12,500 nt of DNA from Penaeus vannamei (lineage: Eukaryota; Arthropoda; Malacostraca; Decapoda; Penaeidae): the NCBI RefSeq assembly GCF_042767895.1, contig NC_091570.1:11340476-11352975 (forward strand). The letters run 5' to 3'. The notes under the pieces were generated by a model. It was given only the letters and a program-made list of their open reading frames with translations, searched no databases and was not told the origin of the DNA. The position numbers and the translations under genes were made by a program. Numbering within the stretch: position 1 is the stretch's first letter; the number at the start of each line of letters is the position of its first letter. Below are positions 9,947 to 12,500 of this stretch, one piece after another.

Positions 9947-10272
9947 CCCTTTACATGCTTTTGTTATTCTCTGTGAAACCACGCCGGGAATGTATCACAA
10001 AACTCGAGCAGAAACGGCATCCCCTTCAGGCGTCGCCGATGAAGCCCCCCTCTGCACCTGTCTCGGAAGGAGCCTCGGGATTTCCTTGCGAAAGGCCTGC
10101 CCGCGATTCCCATGATTCTGACCGAGCTTCTGAAATCAAACCAGTCATCGCCCATACAGCAATCCAGGCGCCGCGATTGGCCAAGCTCCCCGTTTCGCAG
10201 CCAATCAAAAGGGCGAACCGCTTGTGGCTGCGATTGTCGGGATGACTTTCTCCGCCTTTGGTCTGCTCAGTA
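9947..10272. other. Gene-free stretch holding the CCAAT pair
   Basis: Mid-GC sequence between the GT array and a T15 run. Short overlapping frames on both strands (+ at 9919-10245, minus at 9964-10155 and 10026-10208) show no recognisable domain. The only motif of note is the CCAAT pair annotated separately. Confidence 0.5.
10174..10207. promoter_or_regulatory. Two perfect NF-Y (CCAAT) motifs in opposite orientation
   Basis: CGATTGGCC at 10174-10182 is the reverse complement of GGCCAATCG, and AGCCAATCA lies at 10199-10207. Both fit the nine-base NF-Y consensus RRCCAATSR exactly, with cores about 25 bp apart. Closely spaced CCAAT boxes are typical of NF-Y-dependent promoters in animals (known). 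No transcription start or downstream gene is identified, so promoter function is inferred. Confidence 0.3.
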
Positions 10273-10287
10273 TTTTTTTTTTTTTTT
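10273..10287. repeat. Poly-T run (T15)
   Basis: Fifteen consecutive T residues, followed by a short AATGATAATA and A-rich stretch. It could be the reverse-complement poly-A tail of a retroposed sequence, but no retroposon body is recognisable next to it. Confidence 0.85.
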
Positions 10288-10470
10288 CATAATGATAATA
10301 AAAAAGGTCTGCTCGGGGCGGCCTCCGATCGCAAAGGAAGGCTGCCGATGAGGGCAATAGGGCCTGCACGGAAACGAAGGGACAGGGAGGGACTTGGGTG
10401 TATAGAGTGTCTATATGTAATATACGTTGTATATGCATGTGTGTGTGTCCATGTATGTATAACGTACATA

Positions 10471-11034
<564 letters not shown>

Positions 11035-11319
11035 CTCTCTCTCTCTTCTTTTCTTTTCTCTTTATTATCTCTCTCTCTCTCTATTTCTTCTCTATTCTTC
11101 TCTTTATTCTCTCTCTCTCTTCTCTTTATTTTTTTTCTCTCTCTCTCTCCTTTCCTCTCCTCTTCTCTTCGCTCCTCTCCTCTCCTCTCCTCTCCTCACC
11201 TCTTTTCTTCTGTCCTCTATTCTCCTCTTCTCTTCTGTTCTCTCCTCTCCTCTCCTCTTCTCTTCTGTCCTCTATTCTCCTCTCCTCTTCTCCTCTGTCC
11301 TCTCCTCTGCTCTCCTCTC

Positions 11320-11350
<31 letters not shown>
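11035..11350. repeat. Pyrimidine tract: CT/CTTT/TCCTC repeats with higher-order unit
   Basis: About 316 bp, almost all pyrimidine on the + strand apart from scattered A and G. It moves from CT and CTTT-like units (11035-11160) to a TCCTC pentamer region (11170-11330) and back to pure CT (11327-11350). Within the pentamer region a 22-bp segment at 11206-11227 recurs exactly at 11261-11282, giving a 55-bp higher-order period. The Ser-Leu-Phe frame through it is compositional. Confidence 0.93.
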
Positions 11351-11360
<10 letters not shown>

Positions 11361-11388
11361 ATGTGTGTGTGTGGGCGTGCGTGTGTGC
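11351..11388. repeat. Interrupted GT microsatellite joined to the CT tract
   Basis: GT repeats with A, GGC and GC interruptions begin directly where the CT run ends, forming a CT-GT compound array. Confidence 0.9.
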
Positions 11389-11878
11389 ATGCTTGATGTA
11401 ATTATCTATATGGTCATAGCCGGCAAAGAAAGAAGCATATATCTGTATTTGTTTTCATTGTAGAGACATCGAAAAGATGGTAATAAATGGAATAATGGAA
11501 ATCAGAAAGATGCATCCACTCAATACTCTTCCCGTAACGACATGGTATTTTCCTAATAGCTGTCATTACCAGTCCCCGTCCTGTAATTCTTCTCAATACT
11601 GCTGATGCAACGACTCCTATTGCTATCAACAAGACCGCCAGACGCTTGAATCACGACGACCGCAATGTTGCTCAAAGCGAGCGGCGGGGATTTGCAGACG
11701 CGAAATGCTTACGACTGTTTTGCCATTGCCTCGCAAGCCCTCGCCCTCGCCGCATGCACGGCCGCCGCCCCTCGCGACCACGCAATCGATAAAACCAGCA
11801 CCACGACCTTGACAGCAGCACGCCCTTCTGCAGACCGCGACCGACTGCGCGGGAGATGCTTCCCTATCCCCTGTAGGG
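11389..11878. other. Gene-free stretch with two unrecognised minus-strand frames
   Basis: Minus-strand frames of 72 codons (11414-11632) and 90 codons (11626-11898) touch in different frames. The first has a varied, protein-like residue mix rather than a repeat composition, but I recognise no domain and its length is within chance. The second starts inside the CA array and is Cys/Val-rich there. I do not call either a gene; decayed transposon coding sequence is possible. Confidence 0.4.
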
Positions 11879-11935
11879 ACACAAACGCACACACACATAC
11901 ACGCTCACACACACACTCACACACACACGCGCGCG
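11879..11935. repeat. CA microsatellite ending in CG4
   Basis: Interrupted CA repeat (11879-11927) passes without a break into CGCGCGCG (11928-11935). The last stretch is strictly alternating pyrimidine-purine, the sequence class most prone to left-handed Z-DNA (known). Confidence 0.92.
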
Positions 11936-12048
11936 AATGTATACATGTATATTATTTTATATAATATGTACGCGTGTATGTATGTATAATCACTGGTAAA
12001 AGTTGCTGAGCGAGATGCGGCCCCAAGACGAGGAGGCAGGGAGACCCA

Positions 12049-12077
12049 GGGCGTGCGGGCGTGGGGCGGGGAAGGGG
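12049..12077 (+). other. G-quadruplex motif, + strand
   Basis: Five G runs of three or more (12049-12051, 12057-12059, 12063-12066, 12068-12071, 12074-12077) with loops of 5, 3, 1 and 2 bases satisfy the standard quadruplex pattern. Sequence around it (11936-12211) is otherwise gene-free and GC-rich at about 12010-12150, apart from AT-rich TATACATGTATA-type sequence at 11936-11990. Confidence 0.75.
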
Positions 12078-12208
12078 TGAAAGTATGGGAGCAGCGCCGC
12101 TGCCGACGGCGCCCGTCACTTTGGGGCCGCGTCGCATGACACTCGAGTGATGGACGGGCTTTCCTATCACAGCATTGCCCGCAGGAATCTTGATGATTTC
12201 ATTCTTTA

Positions 12209-12455
<247 letters not shown>

Positions 12456-12500
12456 CACATACAGATGTTGGATACACAGAGAGTATGCAAATGTTTATTT

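Noticed and set aside
10273..10287. Poly-T as the tail of a retroposon in reverse orientation
   Set aside because: No SINE-like promoter boxes, body or target duplication could be identified beside it.

Overview
The window looks like non-coding nuclear DNA from a microsatellite-rich animal genome. Roughly a fifth of it, by my count, is simple-sequence DNA, including very long AT, GT/CA and CT/GA dinucleotide runs, several of them perfect for 50-120 bp. The remainder is mid-GC single-copy-looking sequence. No bacterial-style gene packing, operon, ribosome-binding site or phage feature is present. This density of long dinucleotide arrays, with composite AT-GT and CT-AC-AT blocks, is best known from decapod crustaceans, above all penaeid shrimps. 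That assignment is an inference from composition only.

Layout. 1-507 is an old, degenerate RAT (GAT/AAT) trinucleotide tract. A 19-bp minisatellite (508-569) and a 27-bp-period duplication (572-619) follow. Single-copy-looking sequence to about 1400 contains three TGACC(T/C) half-sites at exact 11-bp spacing (1098-1125). A second degenerate trinucleotide tract of opposite strand sense lies at about 1408-1585. A GC-richer segment (1590-2500) holds a GACGTC/CRE-like cluster. A 339-bp CT array with an internal CTAT block and a 20-bp higher-order unit occupies 2502-2840. Gene-free sequence continues to 5786, interrupted by a strong minus-strand G-quadruplex tract (3774-3894).

The most structured part is 5787-6397: a polypurine tract, then GTAT-AT-GT arrays, then a near-perfect 93-bp hairpin (43-bp arms, 7-bp loop, 6197-6289), then a second GT array. 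After more gene-free sequence come a purine-rich, G-quadruplex-forming tract (7919-8170), a GT array (9905-9946), two perfect NF-Y/CCAAT motifs in opposite orientation (10174-10207), a CT-AC-AT composite array (10473-10713), a 316-bp pyrimidine tract (11035-11350) with a GT tail, a CA-CG array (11879-11935), a third G-quadruplex motif (12049-12077) and a 243-bp AT-rich array (12212-12454).

I found no protein-coding gene, tRNA or rRNA that I can support. The open frames present are translations of simple repeats (Ser-Leu, Tyr-Ile, Thr-His, Cys-Val, Arg-Glu, Asn-Asp) or short unrecognised frames. Small exons of a large split gene cannot be excluded by eye. I see no evidence of a new multi-gene system; the hairpin element is the best candidate for a distinct biological entity.
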